DNA of 23,953 bases from JAKQIM01 sp964633225. GTDB lineage: Bacteria > Chloroflexota > Anaerolineae > Anaerolineales > UBA4823. The notes beneath the pieces were generated by a model, which saw nothing but the letters and a program-made list of their open reading frames with translations, searched no databases and was not told the DNA's origin. The stretch is from NCBI GenBank assembly GCA_964633225.1, contig CAZWFQ010000053.1, forward strand, positions 1-23,953, written 5' to 3'. The translations under genes and the position numbers were made by a program. How positions within the stretch are numbered: position 1 is the stretch's first letter; the number at the start of each line of letters is the position of its first letter. Below are positions 1 through 7,577 of this stretch, in pieces.

Positions 1-1
1 T

Positions 2-265
2 TACAAAGACATCCGCCTGCTGGCTCCTGCGGCAGTTGAGATGATGGATGCCCTGCTGAACGGGAAACCGATCGAGGGTGTGCAGGCTTTCTCGCTGGCG
101 GTATTGACGGGCCAGGATCTGCCGGGCGACATCCAGGCCGTGTTCCTGCCGGTGGTTCAGGTGACCAAGGACAATGTGTACGAAGAAATCGTGGTGAGCG
201 GGTTCCAGACTTACGACGATGTCTATCGCGACATTCCCGAGGATCAGCTTCCGCCCAGGCCGTAA
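2..265 (+). CDS. Periplasmic sugar-binding protein, C-terminal fragment (ChvE/XylF-like)
   Basis: The frame is open from the window edge and stops with TAA at 263-265, so only the last 87 residues are visible and the start is outside. The fragment has the C-terminal look of periplasmic binding protein family 4 sugar receptors: a helix 'AVEMMDALLNGKP', a segment ending in 'PVVQVTKDNV' and a final 'YEEIVVSGFQTYDDVY' stretch, as in ChvE-type multiple-sugar or xylose binding proteins. It lies directly upstream of a matching ATPase, permease and xylose isomerase, so it is inferred to be the extracytoplasmic receptor that delivers xylose or a related sugar to that transporter. Sugar specificity cannot be read from this fragment. 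The signal peptide and most ligand-contact residues are off the window. Confidence 0.8.
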   Translation, partial: YKDIRLLAPAAVEMMDALLNGKPIEGVQAFSLAVLTGQDLPGDIQAVFLPVVQVTKDNVYEEIVVSGFQTYDDVYRDIPEDQLPPRP

Positions 266-290
266 GCGGCGAATAAAGACATAAGTTGAT

Positions 291-345
291 GGGTCTTCCG
301 CACCCGATGCCCCTTAGGGGGCGCGCTTGCGGGGGCGGAAGACCC
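291..345 (+). promoter_or_regulatory. Intercistronic stem-loop between binding protein and ATPase genes
   Basis: An 11-bp perfect inverted repeat, GGGTCTTCCGC at 291-301 and GCGGAAGACCC at 335-345, encloses a GC-rich loop that can itself pair (GCCCC at 309-313 with GGGGC at 318-322). It fills most of the 136-bp gap between the binding-protein stop (265) and the ATPase start (402). The run after it is CTTCTTG, only weakly T-rich, so it is probably a partial terminator or mRNA-stabilising hairpin. In binding-protein ABC operons such structures commonly keep receptor mRNA in excess over the membrane components; that role here is inferred. No other gene is visible in 266-401. Confidence 0.6.
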
Positions 346-401
346 TTCTTGTAAGACCTGTTTCAGTAAGAACATTCACCAATAAAAACAGGATACAGCC
401 G

Positions 402-1931
402 ATGGACGAAAATAACATTCTTGATTTTCAGCACGTGACGAAAACCTTCCCGGGCGTTGTGGCATTGGACGACGTCAGTTTTCAGGTGAGGCGTGGAGAG
501 ATCCACGGTTTGTGTGGGGAGAATGGGGCCGGGAAATCCACACTGATGAAGATCCTTTCGGGAGTGTATCCCTACGGGGATTATGAAGGAAAGGTGATTT
601 ACGACGGCCGCGAGCTGATCCTGAAAGCAAGCTCGATCAAGCAGGCGTCTGAGGAAGGGATTGCGATTGTTTACCAGGAGTTGACCCTGGTGCCTGGGAT
701 GACGGTGGGGGAGAATATTTTCTTGGGCAGGGAGCCAACCGAAATGGGCGCGATCACCTGGGATCGCATTTATTCGGAAACACAAATCATCTTGGACGAA
801 TACAAGCTGGATATCCAGCCTCAGGATATGGTCAAGAACCTGGGTGTGGGCAAGATGCAGATGACGGAGATCGCCAAGGCGCTTTCAGAAAAGGCGCGGG
901 TGCTGATCTTGGATGAGCCCACGAGCGCGCTTTCTGAGGCTGAGGTGACGCGATTGATGGAGATTTTGGGGACACTGAAGCAGCATGGTGTGACCTGTAT
1001 CTACATCACCCATAAGTTGGAAGAATTGTTCCGCATCACAGACCGGGTGACGGTGCTGCGAGATGGTAAAGTGGTGACCACGCAAGATACGAAAGACCTG
1101 ACCTCTGAGAAATTGATCCGGTATATGGTGGGGCGCGAGATGAAAGAGCGCTTCCCACAAGGCAATCGCAAGCCGGGCGAGGTTATTTTTGAGGTCAATG
1201 ACCTGTGGGCGAGAGACCCCGATAAGGGGCGGGATGTGCTCAAGGGTGTGACGTTTGACCTGCGCAAGGGTGAAATTTTGGGGATTGCCGGGTTGATGGG
1301 CTCAGGACGGACTGAGCTGGTGATGACCATTTTTGGTGAATACGCCAAAATCACAGGCGGCACGGTGAAGCTGAACGGCCGCGAGATCAACATCCACAGC
1401 AGCCACGATGCTATGGAGGCGGGGATCAGCCTGGTGCCTGAGGACCGCAAGCGTCACGGGTTGGTTCTGATCCAATCGATATTAAAGAATATTTCTCTGC
1501 CGAACCTGGATCGTTTTGCATCTTTTTTGCGGGTTGACCAGCACGCAGAGTTGGTGGAAAGCTTGAAGATTGCCAAGGAATTGGCAGTGAAGGCACCGAA
1601 TATGTTTGTGCCGGTTGAATCACTTTCGGGCGGTAACCAGCAGAAGGTGGTAATTTCGAAATGGTTGATGTCGGGGCCTCAGGTGTTGATCATGGATGAT
1701 CCGACCCGAGGGATTGACGTGGGGGCGAAATATGAGATCTACAAGTTGATGAATGAGCTGACCGAGCAAGGTATTTCGATCATCATGATTTCAAGCGATT
1801 TGCAAGAGGTGCTGGGCATGAGTGACCGGGTGATGGTGATGTGCCAGGGGCACTCTACTGGGACGTTGGATATCACCGAATCAACCCAAGAACGCATCAT
1901 GATGTTGGCAACAGGCATGGCCTGTGAGTAA
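402..1931 (+). CDS. xylG: Sugar ABC transporter ATP-binding protein, two NBDs (XylG/MglA-like)
   Basis: A 509-residue cytoplasmic ATPase with two fused nucleotide-binding domains, the usual length for the carbohydrate-uptake CUT2 family. NBD1 has Walker A GENGAGKS (residues 39-46), a divergent signature LGVGKMQ (147-153), Walker B VLILDEP (167-173) and an H-loop in YITHKL. NBD2 has the degenerate P-loop GLMGSGRTE (297-305) typical of this family, signature LSGGNQQK (408-415) and VLIMDDPT (428-435), where the usual catalytic Glu is Asp. The ATG at 402 is chosen over an upstream in-frame codon at 327 because an AGGA lies about 9 bases before it, family homology begins immediately after, and the upstream extension would run through the 3' side of the stem-loop. 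It energises import through the adjacent permease. The xylose assignment rests on the downstream xylA; ribose or galactose relatives are hard to exclude. Confidence 0.88.
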   Translation: MDENNILDFQHVTKTFPGVVALDDVSFQVRRGEIHGLCGENGAGKSTLMKILSGVYPYGDYEGKVIYDGRELILKASSIKQASEEGIAIVYQELTLVPGMTVGENIFLGREPTEMGAITWDRIYSETQIILDEYKLDIQPQDMVKNLGVGKMQMTEIAKALSEKARVLILDEPTSALSEAEVTRLMEILGTLKQHGVTCIYITHKLEELFRITDRVTVLRDGKVVTTQDTKDLTSEKLIRYMVGREMKERFPQGNRKPGEVIFEVNDLWARDPDKGRDVLKGVTFDLRKGEILGIAGLMGSGRTELVMTIFGEYAKITGGTVKLNGREINIHSSHDAMEAGISLVPEDRKRHGLVLIQSILKNISLPNLDRFASFLRVDQHAELVESLKIAKELAVKAPNMFVPVESLSGGNQQKVVISKWLMSGPQVLIMDDPTRGIDVGAKYEIYKLMNELTEQGISIIMISSDLQEVLGMSDRVMVMCQGHSTGTLDITESTQERIMMLATGMACE

Positions 1932-1960
1932 TAATCCCTTCCTATTCAAGAGGTGAACCT

Positions 1961-3130
1961 ATGAACATTTCTTCGTTGGGCAAACGATTTCGTGAGAATA
2001 TCCAGACGTACATTATCATCATCTTGTTGATCGTGATTTGGGGCATTTTTGCCATCGTGACCGAGGGCAATTACCTGTCATCACAAAACATCTCGAACCT
2101 ATTCCGGCAAATGGCAGTGACTTCTTTCCTGGCGGCGGGGATGGTGCTGGTGATGGTGATTGGCGGCATCGACTTGTCTGTGGGCAAGCTGGCAGGCTTT
2201 GTTTCGGTGGTGGTGGCGGTGTTCCAGCGCGATATTTGGGTGAAGATGATCCCAGACCAGCCGATCCTGGCGGCGGCGCTATCGGTGGTGGTGGGGCTGT
2301 TGGTGGGGCTGGCATTCGGTACCTTCCAGGCGTACATTATTGCCTATTTGCGGGTGCCTTCATTTATCACCACCCTGGGCGGGCAATTCATCTTGAACGG
2401 CGGTATTCTGCTGGTGTCGCAGGGAAAAACCATTGCGGCCAACCAACCCGGTTTCAGTGCCATTGGGCAGGCTTACCTGCCAACGAACACGGGGTGGATC
2501 ATTGCGGCAGTGGTGGTGGCGTTGTTATTTGTGCTGATGTTCCGGGATCGCCGGACGAAAGTGAAGTACGGGTTCACCCTGAAGCCGATTTACCAGGATA
2601 TCCTGAAAGTGGCTTTCTTTGCCTTCCTGGTTTTGCTGTATGTATATGTGGTCAATTCATTTAGAGGCATTCAGGTGCCGGTGCTGATCCTGGCGATGAC
2701 GGTGATCGTGGTTTCTTATATCTCGACCAACACGCGCTTTGGGCGCTATGCCTATGCCCTGGGCGGCAATCGTGAGGCGGCGCGCCTGTCGGGGATCAAC
2801 ATCAAGAAGCAGACCTTCCTGGTCTTTGTGCTGATGGGGCTGTTGTGCGGCCTGGGCGGGGTTGTGCTGGCCTCTTACGTGGGTTACGGCACCATTTCGG
2901 CGGGCGGCGGTTATGAATTGGACGCCATCGCGAGCTGCGTGCTGGGGGGCACCTCGACCCTGGGCGGCTCTGGCACGATCTTTGGCGCGGTGGTGGGGGC
3001 GTTGATCATGGCAAGCCTGAACACCGGTTTGCAGATGATGAACGTGTCTCCGGCTTTGCAGTACGTGCTGCGCGGGCTGGTGCTGGTGTTGGCAGTGATC
3101 ATTGATGTGTATTTCAAAAAGAACAATTAA
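1961..3130 (+). CDS. xylH: Sugar ABC transporter permease (XylH-like)
   Basis: A 389-residue, very hydrophobic inner-membrane protein of the BPD_transp_2 family, with about ten predicted membrane segments. The family hallmark is seen near the C-terminus: 'VLGGTSTLGGSGTIFGAVVGALI' in two parts, followed by a last helix ending in a KKNN tail. It is longer than RbsC/MglC-type permeases (about 330 residues) and has a hydrophilic insert around 'RDRRTKVKYGFTLKP' in the middle, as in XylH. The start is ATG 1961, preceded by AAGAGGTGA at 1948-1956. It begins 29 bases after the ATPase stop, so it is co-transcribed. It forms the membrane channel with the XylG-like ATPase and the binding protein. Confidence 0.87.
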   Translation: MNISSLGKRFRENIQTYIIIILLIVIWGIFAIVTEGNYLSSQNISNLFRQMAVTSFLAAGMVLVMVIGGIDLSVGKLAGFVSVVVAVFQRDIWVKMIPDQPILAAALSVVVGLLVGLAFGTFQAYIIAYLRVPSFITTLGGQFILNGGILLVSQGKTIAANQPGFSAIGQAYLPTNTGWIIAAVVVALLFVLMFRDRRTKVKYGFTLKPIYQDILKVAFFAFLVLLYVYVVNSFRGIQVPVLILAMTVIVVSYISTNTRFGRYAYALGGNREAARLSGINIKKQTFLVFVLMGLLCGLGGVVLASYVGYGTISAGGGYELDAIASCVLGGTSTLGGSGTIFGAVVGALIMASLNTGLQMMNVSPALQYVLRGLVLVLAVIIDVYFKKNN

Positions 3131-3141
3131 GCCATTTGTTG

Positions 3142-3155
3142 AGATAGGAGAAAGG
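3142..3155 (+). promoter_or_regulatory. Ribosome binding site deciding the xylA start
   Basis: The purine-rich AGGAGAAAGG stretch ends at 3155, and its GGAG core (3147-3150) lies 7 bases before GTG at 3158. The in-frame ATG at 3164 is 13 bases away. Spacing favours the GTG, giving a protein that begins MNMYTPKPEH. Confidence 0.6.
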
Positions 3156-3157
3156 TT

Positions 3158-4324
3158 GTGAATATGTATACTCCCAAACCCGAACATAAATTTACGTTTG
3201 GCCTGTGGACGGTTGGTTCACGCGGCCGAGATCCGTTTGGTTCAGAAGTGCGCGAGTCCAAAACTCCGGCTGAGCTGGTTTACCTGCTGAGCGAGGTGGG
3301 GGCTTATGGGGTCAACTTCCACGATAACGACCTGATCCCGATCGATGCGACCCCGGCTGAAGCCGAGAGCATTAAGAAAGCATTCCGCCAGGCTTTGGCG
3401 AGCACGGGCCTGGTGGTGCCCATGGCTACCACCAACCTGTTTTCTGACCCGGTCTTCAAGGATGGGGCATTTACCAGCAACGATCCGAAAGTGCGGGCGT
3501 ATGCACGGCAGAAGACGCTGCGATCGATTGACCTGGGGGTGGAATTTGGGGCCAAGGTGTATGTTTTTTGGGGCGGGCGTGAAGGGACAGAGACCGATTC
3601 GAGCAAGAGTGCGGTGGAGGCGATCAGACGCAACCGCGAGGCGATGAATTTCTTCTGTGAGTATGCGCTGGATCAGAAATATGATCTGAAGTTTGCCCTG
3701 GAAGCGAAGCCGAATGAGCCGCGGGGCGATATCTATAACCCGACCACGGGGCATATGCTGGCGTTCATCGAGACGCTGGACCATCCCGAGATGGTGGGGG
3801 TGAACCCTGAGGTGGCGCACGAACACATGGCAGGGATCAACTTCATGCATGGTGTGGCGCAGGCGTGGGAAGCGGGTAAGCTCTTCCACATTGATTTGAA
3901 TGACCAGTACCCGGGACGCTATGACCAGGATCTGCGGTTTGGCTCGCGCGATGTGAAGGCGGCTTTCTACCTGGTGAAGTTCTTGGAAGATGTGAAGTAT
4001 GATGGTTCGCGGCACTTCGATGCGCACGCCTATCGAACGGAAGATTATGAGGGTGTGAAAGACTTTGCGCGCGGTTGTATGCGCACCTACCTGATCTTGA
4101 AGGAGAAGGCGGCGCAGTTCAATGCGGATGCTGAAGTGCAGGCGCTGCTGGCTGAGATCAATGCAGACGATGGGGCAATGACGCCTTTCTTGGGCAAGTA
4201 CACGCCAGAGAAGGCGGCGGCGCTGAAGGAACATGCTTTTGACCGGGTGGCGATTGCGCAGCCCGGGCGGAAATATGAGCGGCTGGACCAGTTGACGATC
4301 GATATCTTGACGGGAACGCGGTAA
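3158..4324 (+). CDS. xylA: Xylose isomerase, class I actinobacterial type
   Basis: Converts D-xylose to D-xylulose (and D-glucose to D-fructose) in the cytoplasm using two divalent metals. The 388-residue length and the N-terminus KFTFGLWTVG match the short Streptomyces-type (class I) enzymes. All catalytic positions are present, offset by one from the Streptomyces numbering: H55 and D58 in NFHDND, E182 and K184 in LEAKP, E218 and H221 in NPEVAHEH, D246 in HIDLND, D256 and D258 in YDQDL, and D288 in HFDAH. The start is GTG, supported by the ribosome site before it. The gene starts 27 bases after the permease stop and is the last of the operon, followed by a terminator at 4341-4372. No xylulose kinase gene is in view, so it must lie elsewhere or upstream. 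Confidence 0.97.
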   Translation: MNMYTPKPEHKFTFGLWTVGSRGRDPFGSEVRESKTPAELVYLLSEVGAYGVNFHDNDLIPIDATPAEAESIKKAFRQALASTGLVVPMATTNLFSDPVFKDGAFTSNDPKVRAYARQKTLRSIDLGVEFGAKVYVFWGGREGTETDSSKSAVEAIRRNREAMNFFCEYALDQKYDLKFALEAKPNEPRGDIYNPTTGHMLAFIETLDHPEMVGVNPEVAHEHMAGINFMHGVAQAWEAGKLFHIDLNDQYPGRYDQDLRFGSRDVKAAFYLVKFLEDVKYDGSRHFDAHAYRTEDYEGVKDFARGCMRTYLILKEKAAQFNADAEVQALLAEINADDGAMTPFLGKYTPEKAAALKEHAFDRVAIAQPGRKYERLDQLTIDILTGTR

Positions 4325-4340
4325 GAGAGGTTTCCAGGAA

Positions 4341-4372
4341 TGAAAAGGCGGCGCGTACGCGCCGCCTTTTCA
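4341..4372. terminator. Bidirectional rho-independent terminator between xylA and the DMT transporter
   Basis: A perfect 15-bp inverted repeat, TGAAAAGGCGGCGCG at 4341-4355 and its complement at 4358-4372, is separated by only TA. The GC-rich core is flanked by AAAA on one side and TTTT on the other, so it works in both directions. It begins 16 bases after the xylA stop and lies 16 bases from the stop of the convergent gene. Confidence 0.9.
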
Positions 4373-4388
4373 TTTCGGGAATCAATCT

Positions 4389-5291
4389 CTACACTAAGAA
4401 GATCAGGGCGACGCCGGCAATGGCGAGGAGGGTGCCGGCGATGGCTTGCCAACTGATGTGTTCTTTGAAGAAGAAGTGGCCTACGGGGAGCAGGATGACG
4501 GGGGGGAGGGCCATGAGGGTGCTGGCAATGCCGACGTTGGCGTTTTGGACGGCGAACAAGGAAAGCGAGACGCCCACGACCGGTCCACAGAGGATGCCGA
4601 TCAGGAGGTAGACCAGGGCCTGGGGGAGCTGGATGAAGCGGCGGATTGTGAGGCGGGACTCGCCTTGTATGAGGGTGAGGGCCCAGATGGCGATGGTTGC
4701 GGCAACCAGGCGCATGATGTTGCCAGAGATGGGGGGCAGGCCGCCGCTGAGGCCCTGCTTGGAGAGCACCAGGCCGAGGGCCTGCCCGGCGGCGGCGCCC
4801 AGGCCAAATAAGATGCCTTTGACAACCTGCGGGTCGCGCACGCCCTGGGCTTTGCGGCTGCGCTCTAAGACGACCCACATGATGCCGCTGACGGTGATGG
4901 CTACCCCAAGCAGATCCCAAGCGGCGAGAGAATCGCCGAGGAAGATCCAGCCGGTGATGGTGGCGATGACGGGGGCGAGGCTCATCATGAGCATGGTGAG
5001 GCGCGGCCCAACAGAGACGTAGCCATTGAGGAGGCAGATGTCGCCGAGCACGAAGCCGACCAGCCCCGAAAGGCCCATCCAAAACCACTGGGTGCCGGTG
5101 GCGTTGAGCGGCAGGGGGCTGCCGTACAGGATCCAGTGGAGGGCCATGACCAGCAAGAGGGCAAAGGGCAGGCGCAGCCGGTTCGCCATCATGGCGCCAT
5201 AGCGCTGAGCGGCGATGCTGAAGAAGGTTGACGAGCCGGAAAAGAACAGGGAGACCGCCAGGGCGGCCCATTCACCGAGATTGGATTGCAC
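4389..5291 (-). CDS. EamA/DMT-superfamily permease
   Basis: A 300-residue integral membrane protein with about ten hydrophobic segments arranged as two EamA repeats. The second repeat shows the family pattern around 'GILCGPVVGVSLSLFAVQ', 'ALPPVILLPVGHFFFKE' and a C-terminal glycine/alanine-rich helix. Members export or import small metabolites such as amino acids, nucleotides or sugars; the substrate cannot be told here. The start is set at GTG 5291, because a strong GGAGGAG (5301-5307) lies 9 bases upstream, whereas the longer in-frame GTG at 5309 would place that site inside the coding region. It is a single-gene unit with its own -10 box upstream, convergent with the xylose operon. Confidence 0.82.
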   Translation of the reverse strand: MQSNLGEWAALAVSLFFSGSSTFFSIAAQRYGAMMANRLRLPFALLLVMALHWILYGSPLPLNATGTQWFWMGLSGLVGFVLGDICLLNGYVSVGPRLTMLMMSLAPVIATITGWIFLGDSLAAWDLLGVAITVSGIMWVVLERSRKAQGVRDPQVVKGILFGLGAAAGQALGLVLSKQGLSGGLPPISGNIMRLVAATIAIWALTLIQGESRLTIRRFIQLPQALVYLLIGILCGPVVGVSLSLFAVQNANVGIASTLMALPPVILLPVGHFFFKEHISWQAIAGTLLAIAGVALIFLV

Positions 5292-5300
5292 AGGTAAAAG

Positions 5301-5307
5301 CTCCTCC
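5301..5307 (-). promoter_or_regulatory. Shine-Dalgarno GGAGGAG deciding the EamA gene start
   Basis: On the minus strand GGAGGAG is followed by 9 bases and then GTG at 5291. The alternative start at 5309 overlaps this site and has no purine-rich box before it, so the shorter protein is preferred. Confidence 0.65.
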
Positions 5308-5322
5308 ACAAGCAGGCGGGGA

Positions 5323-5328
5323 ATTATA
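5323..5328 (-). promoter_or_regulatory. Candidate -10 box for the EamA transporter gene
   Basis: A consensus TATAAT lies on the minus strand 32 bases before the GTG at 5291, giving an expected leader of about 25 bases that holds the Shine-Dalgarno site. No convincing -35 box is seen at 16-18 bases. The sequence context AATTATACT is the same as at 13122-13130 before the uridine kinase gene. Confidence 0.45.
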
Positions 5329-5372
5329 CTCGAAAGGTTTGTGCTGTGGGTGGGGGTAGGCGGTTAATGGAA

Positions 5373-5410
5373 AAGATGCTGCGCACCAAGACTTTTGGGC
5401 GCAGCATCTT
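5373..5410 (-). terminator. Rho-independent terminator after the CBS-ACT gene
   Basis: A 12-bp perfect inverted repeat, AAGATGCTGCGC at 5373-5384 and GCGCAGCATCTT at 5399-5410, has inner pairing CCAA/TTGG in the loop. On the minus strand it begins 15 bases after the stop at 5426 and ends in CTTTTCC. It separates this transcription unit from the EamA gene downstream. Confidence 0.75.
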
Positions 5411-5425
5411 GTGCAAGGTGTGAAT

Positions 5426-6073
5426 CTATTTTCCCCGGATATCGGTGATCTTTTCAACCACGGGGGCGAGGGCGGAACGGATCTTTTGCTCATCCAGGCC
5501 GGTGACCTTGAAGACGACTTCGCTGCGCTCGGTATCGACCTCGCCAGGGAAGGCGCCGAAGGCGAGGAAATCGCCGCCGATGCTGGTGATGGCGTGGGTG
5601 AGCCGGGCCAGCTCGCCGGGCCGGTTGGGGACGACTACGGTGACGCGCAGGCCGGGTTCGTCCTCTCCCAAGAGTTTGAGGAAGATCTTGAAGAGGTCGG
5701 TTTCGGTGATGATGCCGACCAGCTTTTGCTCGTGCATGACGGGCAGGCCGCCAACTTTGTTGTCGACCATGATACGGGCGGCTTCTTCGATGGGGGTGTT
5801 ATCGGTGACCGTGAACACTTCTTTGGTCATGACGTCTTTGACGGTGATCTTGCTGATCAGGTAGTTGAGTTCCCATACACTCAGCGAGGTGGCTTTGGAT
5901 GGGGATGCGTTCAACAGGTCCTCAGAGGAAACGATGCCGACCAATTTGCCAGCCTTATCCACAACCGGCATACGCTGGATGTGTTTGCTCTTCATGGTGT
6001 TCAGAGCCTCGATAATGGGCACATTGGGGGCGACGGTGATGACCGGATATTTCATGTGTTCGCCTACAAGCAT
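5426..6073 (-). CDS. CBS-CBS-ACT domain regulatory protein (AcuB-like)
   Basis: A 215-residue soluble protein with two CBS motifs, roughly residues 7-60 (VGEHMKYPVITVAPNVPI, ending in GIVSSEDLL) and 78-135 (VKDVMTKEVFTVTDNTPI, ending in GIITETDLF), followed by an ACT-like domain from about 141 (LRVTVVVPNRPGELARLTHAI). Paired CBS domains usually bind adenine nucleotides and ACT domains bind amino acids, so this is a likely ligand-sensing regulator; no catalytic domain is present. Proteins of this layout are often annotated AcuB, but the acetoin link is not supported by neighbours. The start is ATG 6073 with AGGAGG at 6079-6084, five bases upstream. It follows the M20 peptidase gene by 69 bases and ends at a clear terminator. 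Confidence 0.88.
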   Translation of the reverse strand: MLVGEHMKYPVITVAPNVPIIEALNTMKSKHIQRMPVVDKAGKLVGIVSSEDLLNASPSKATSLSVWELNYLISKITVKDVMTKEVFTVTDNTPIEEAARIMVDNKVGGLPVMHEQKLVGIITETDLFKIFLKLLGEDEPGLRVTVVVPNRPGELARLTHAITSIGGDFLAFGAFPGEVDTERSEVVFKVTGLDEQKIRSALAPVVEKITDIRGK

Positions 6074-6108
6074 AGAAGCCTCCTGAAAGGTAAGGATAAA
6101 GGAATGGG

Positions 6109-6130
6109 GGTGGCAGCAATCAATGCCACC
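6109..6130 (-). terminator. Short stem-loop after the M20 peptidase gene
   Basis: A 7-bp inverted repeat GGTGGCA (6109-6115) / TGCCACC (6124-6130) lies 12 bases after the peptidase stop on the minus strand. It is followed by CCCCATT rather than a T-run, so it is a weak terminator or processing signal at best. Read-through into the CBS-ACT gene is likely. Confidence 0.4.
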
Positions 6131-6142
6131 TGCTTAATCATA

Positions 6143-7552
6143 TCACGCAAATGCCTTAAGGACATGGGCGATATGCTGGGCAGCTTTCTGATACAGATCC
6201 AAGCGGATGTTTTCGTTGGGGGCATGGATCTGGGCGCCGGGGTAGCCAAGGCCAGCGGTGGCAATGGGAACCTGGAGGTAGTGGGCGAAGATGTGGTTGG
6301 GGCCGGAGCCGCTGTTCATGGGCACAATCTGCATGGGTTTGCCGTAGACGGGGAGGGCAGCATCTACTACTAATTTAATGAAGGGATGGTCTGGATCGGT
6401 GCGGGCGGGGGCTTCGCCGCCGAGGAAGTTGATGTGCACATCGGGGAAGCCTTCGGCATCGAGATGCTGGCGCAGGGCTGTGAGCACCTGCTGGGGGGTT
6501 TGGTCGGGGACGAGGCGGAAGTCAACTTTGGCGGAGGCGCGGGCGGGCAGGACGGTCTTGGAGCCGGGGCCCTGGTATCCGGCGGTGAGGCCGCAGATGG
6601 TGCAGGTGGGCTGGAAGGCTTTTGCAATGCGCAGTTCGAGGCCGCCGGTGAGGCCGTGCAAGAATTCTTGGATGCCGTAACGGGATTTGTATTCGTCAGA
6701 GGCGTCAGCCAGGGTCGACATGAGCTCGAGGTCGCGGGCGCTGGGCGGGCGGACGTTATCGTAATGGCCGGGCAGGCGGATGCGTTCATCGGGGCCTTTG
6801 AGGGTGCTGAGGGCCCAGACCAGGCGCCAGGCGGCGTTGGGGAAGATGGAGCCGCCCAGGCCGGAGTGGACGTCTTGGGAGGCGGTTTCAACGGAGAGCT
6901 CGACGTAGCAAATGCCGCGCAGGCCGGTGTGCTGGATGGGGGTATCTTCATGGTTCACGCCGCCAAATTCCCAGATGCAGGCGTCGGCCTGGAGGCGTTC
7001 GACGTTGTCTTTGACGAAGTCTTTGAGATGCAGGCTGCTGACTTCTTCTTCACCTTCGATGGCGAATTTGACGCCGCAGGGGAGTTCGCCATCGATGGCG
7101 AGCAGGGCGTCAATGGCAAGCAGGCGGCTGGTGAGGTGGGATTTGTCGTCGCTGACGCCGCGGGCGTAGAGCTTGCCCTGGCGCAGGGTGGGTTCGAAGG
7201 GCGGGGTTTCCCACAATTCCAGGGGCTCGGGGGGCTGGACGTCGTAATGGTTGTAGAAGAGCAAGGTTTTGCTGCTGCGGCCTTTGCGCTCAGCAAAAAC
7301 GACCGGCGCGCCCTGGGTGGGGATGATCTCGACGGTGAAGCCGCGCTGCTTGAGCATGCCGACCACCAGGTCGGCGCATTCGGCCATGCCCCAGTTTTGG
7401 GCGGCCACGCTGGGTTGGGCGCAGAGGCGAGACAGCTCGGCGATGCTTTGATCCATGTGCTGTTCGATGTAGGTGTCAATGGCGGTGGAGAGCACCGCGG
7501 CGGTGGAGAGCACCGCGGCGGTGGAGAGCACTGCTTGAGGGTCGTAGGTCAT
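6143..7552 (-). CDS. M20 family metallopeptidase (dipeptidase type)
   Basis: A 469-residue zinc peptidase of the M20 (carboxypeptidase G2/carnosinase-like) family, which cleaves dipeptides or related amides. Metal and catalytic positions are visible: H102 and D104 in NHYDVQ, bridging D135 in GVSDDK, the E169-E170 pair in EGEEEVSS (general base and metal ligand), E195 in WEFGG, and H443 in QIHAPNE. H229 in DVHSG matches the conserved dimerisation-domain His. No signal peptide is seen, so it is cytoplasmic. The start is ATG 7552 after AGGAG at five bases. The N-terminus carries a threefold VLSTAx repeat before the usual first helix (about residue 25), which family members lack. It lies 51 bases after the cyclase-like gene. 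Natural substrate unknown. Confidence 0.92.
   Translation of the reverse strand: MTYDPQAVLSTAAVLSTAAVLSTAIDTYIEQHMDQSIAELSRLCAQPSVAAQNWGMAECADLVVGMLKQRGFTVEIIPTQGAPVVFAERKGRSSKTLLFYNHYDVQPPEPLELWETPPFEPTLRQGKLYARGVSDDKSHLTSRLLAIDALLAIDGELPCGVKFAIEGEEEVSSLHLKDFVKDNVERLQADACIWEFGGVNHEDTPIQHTGLRGICYVELSVETASQDVHSGLGGSIFPNAAWRLVWALSTLKGPDERIRLPGHYDNVRPPSARDLELMSTLADASDEYKSRYGIQEFLHGLTGGLELRIAKAFQPTCTICGLTAGYQGPGSKTVLPARASAKVDFRLVPDQTPQQVLTALRQHLDAEGFPDVHINFLGGEAPARTDPDHPFIKLVVDAALPVYGKPMQIVPMNSGSGPNHIFAHYLQVPIATAGLGYPGAQIHAPNENIRLDLYQKAAQHIAHVLKAFA
7482..7535 (-). repeat. Triplicated 18-bp in-frame tandem repeat in the M20 gene N-terminus
   Basis: Three head-to-tail 18-base units lie at 7482-7499, 7500-7517 and 7518-7535. 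The first two are identical (plus-strand GCGGTGGAGAGCACCGCG); the third differs only in its last bases. They encode VLSTAA, VLSTAA and VLSTAI. Because the unit is a multiple of three, copy changes keep the frame. Confidence 0.93.
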
Positions 7553-7577
7553 GGGGGCTCCTATGAAAATGTTGATT

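Noticed and set aside
327..401. 25-residue upstream extension of the ABC ATPase
   Set aside because: It overlaps the 3' arm of the stem-loop, has no ribosome site, and family homology starts only after ATG 402.
4087..5271. Minus-strand open frame (394 residues) across the xylA 3' end and the EamA gene
   Set aside because: Pro/Arg/His-rich frame shadow that runs through the strong bidirectional terminator.
5426..6073. Naming the CBS-ACT protein acuB
   Set aside because: Domain layout fits, but no acetoin or acetyl-CoA metabolism gene is adjacent, so the symbol would imply too much.
5411..6373. Plus-strand open frame (320 residues) spanning the CBS-ACT gene and the M20 3' end
   Set aside because: Antisense to two well-supported genes and crosses a terminator; no recognisable domain.
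7482..7535. Tandem 18-bp units considered as a CRISPR or regulatory iteron
   Set aside because: Contiguous, no spacers, in frame within the peptidase coding sequence after a good ribosome site.
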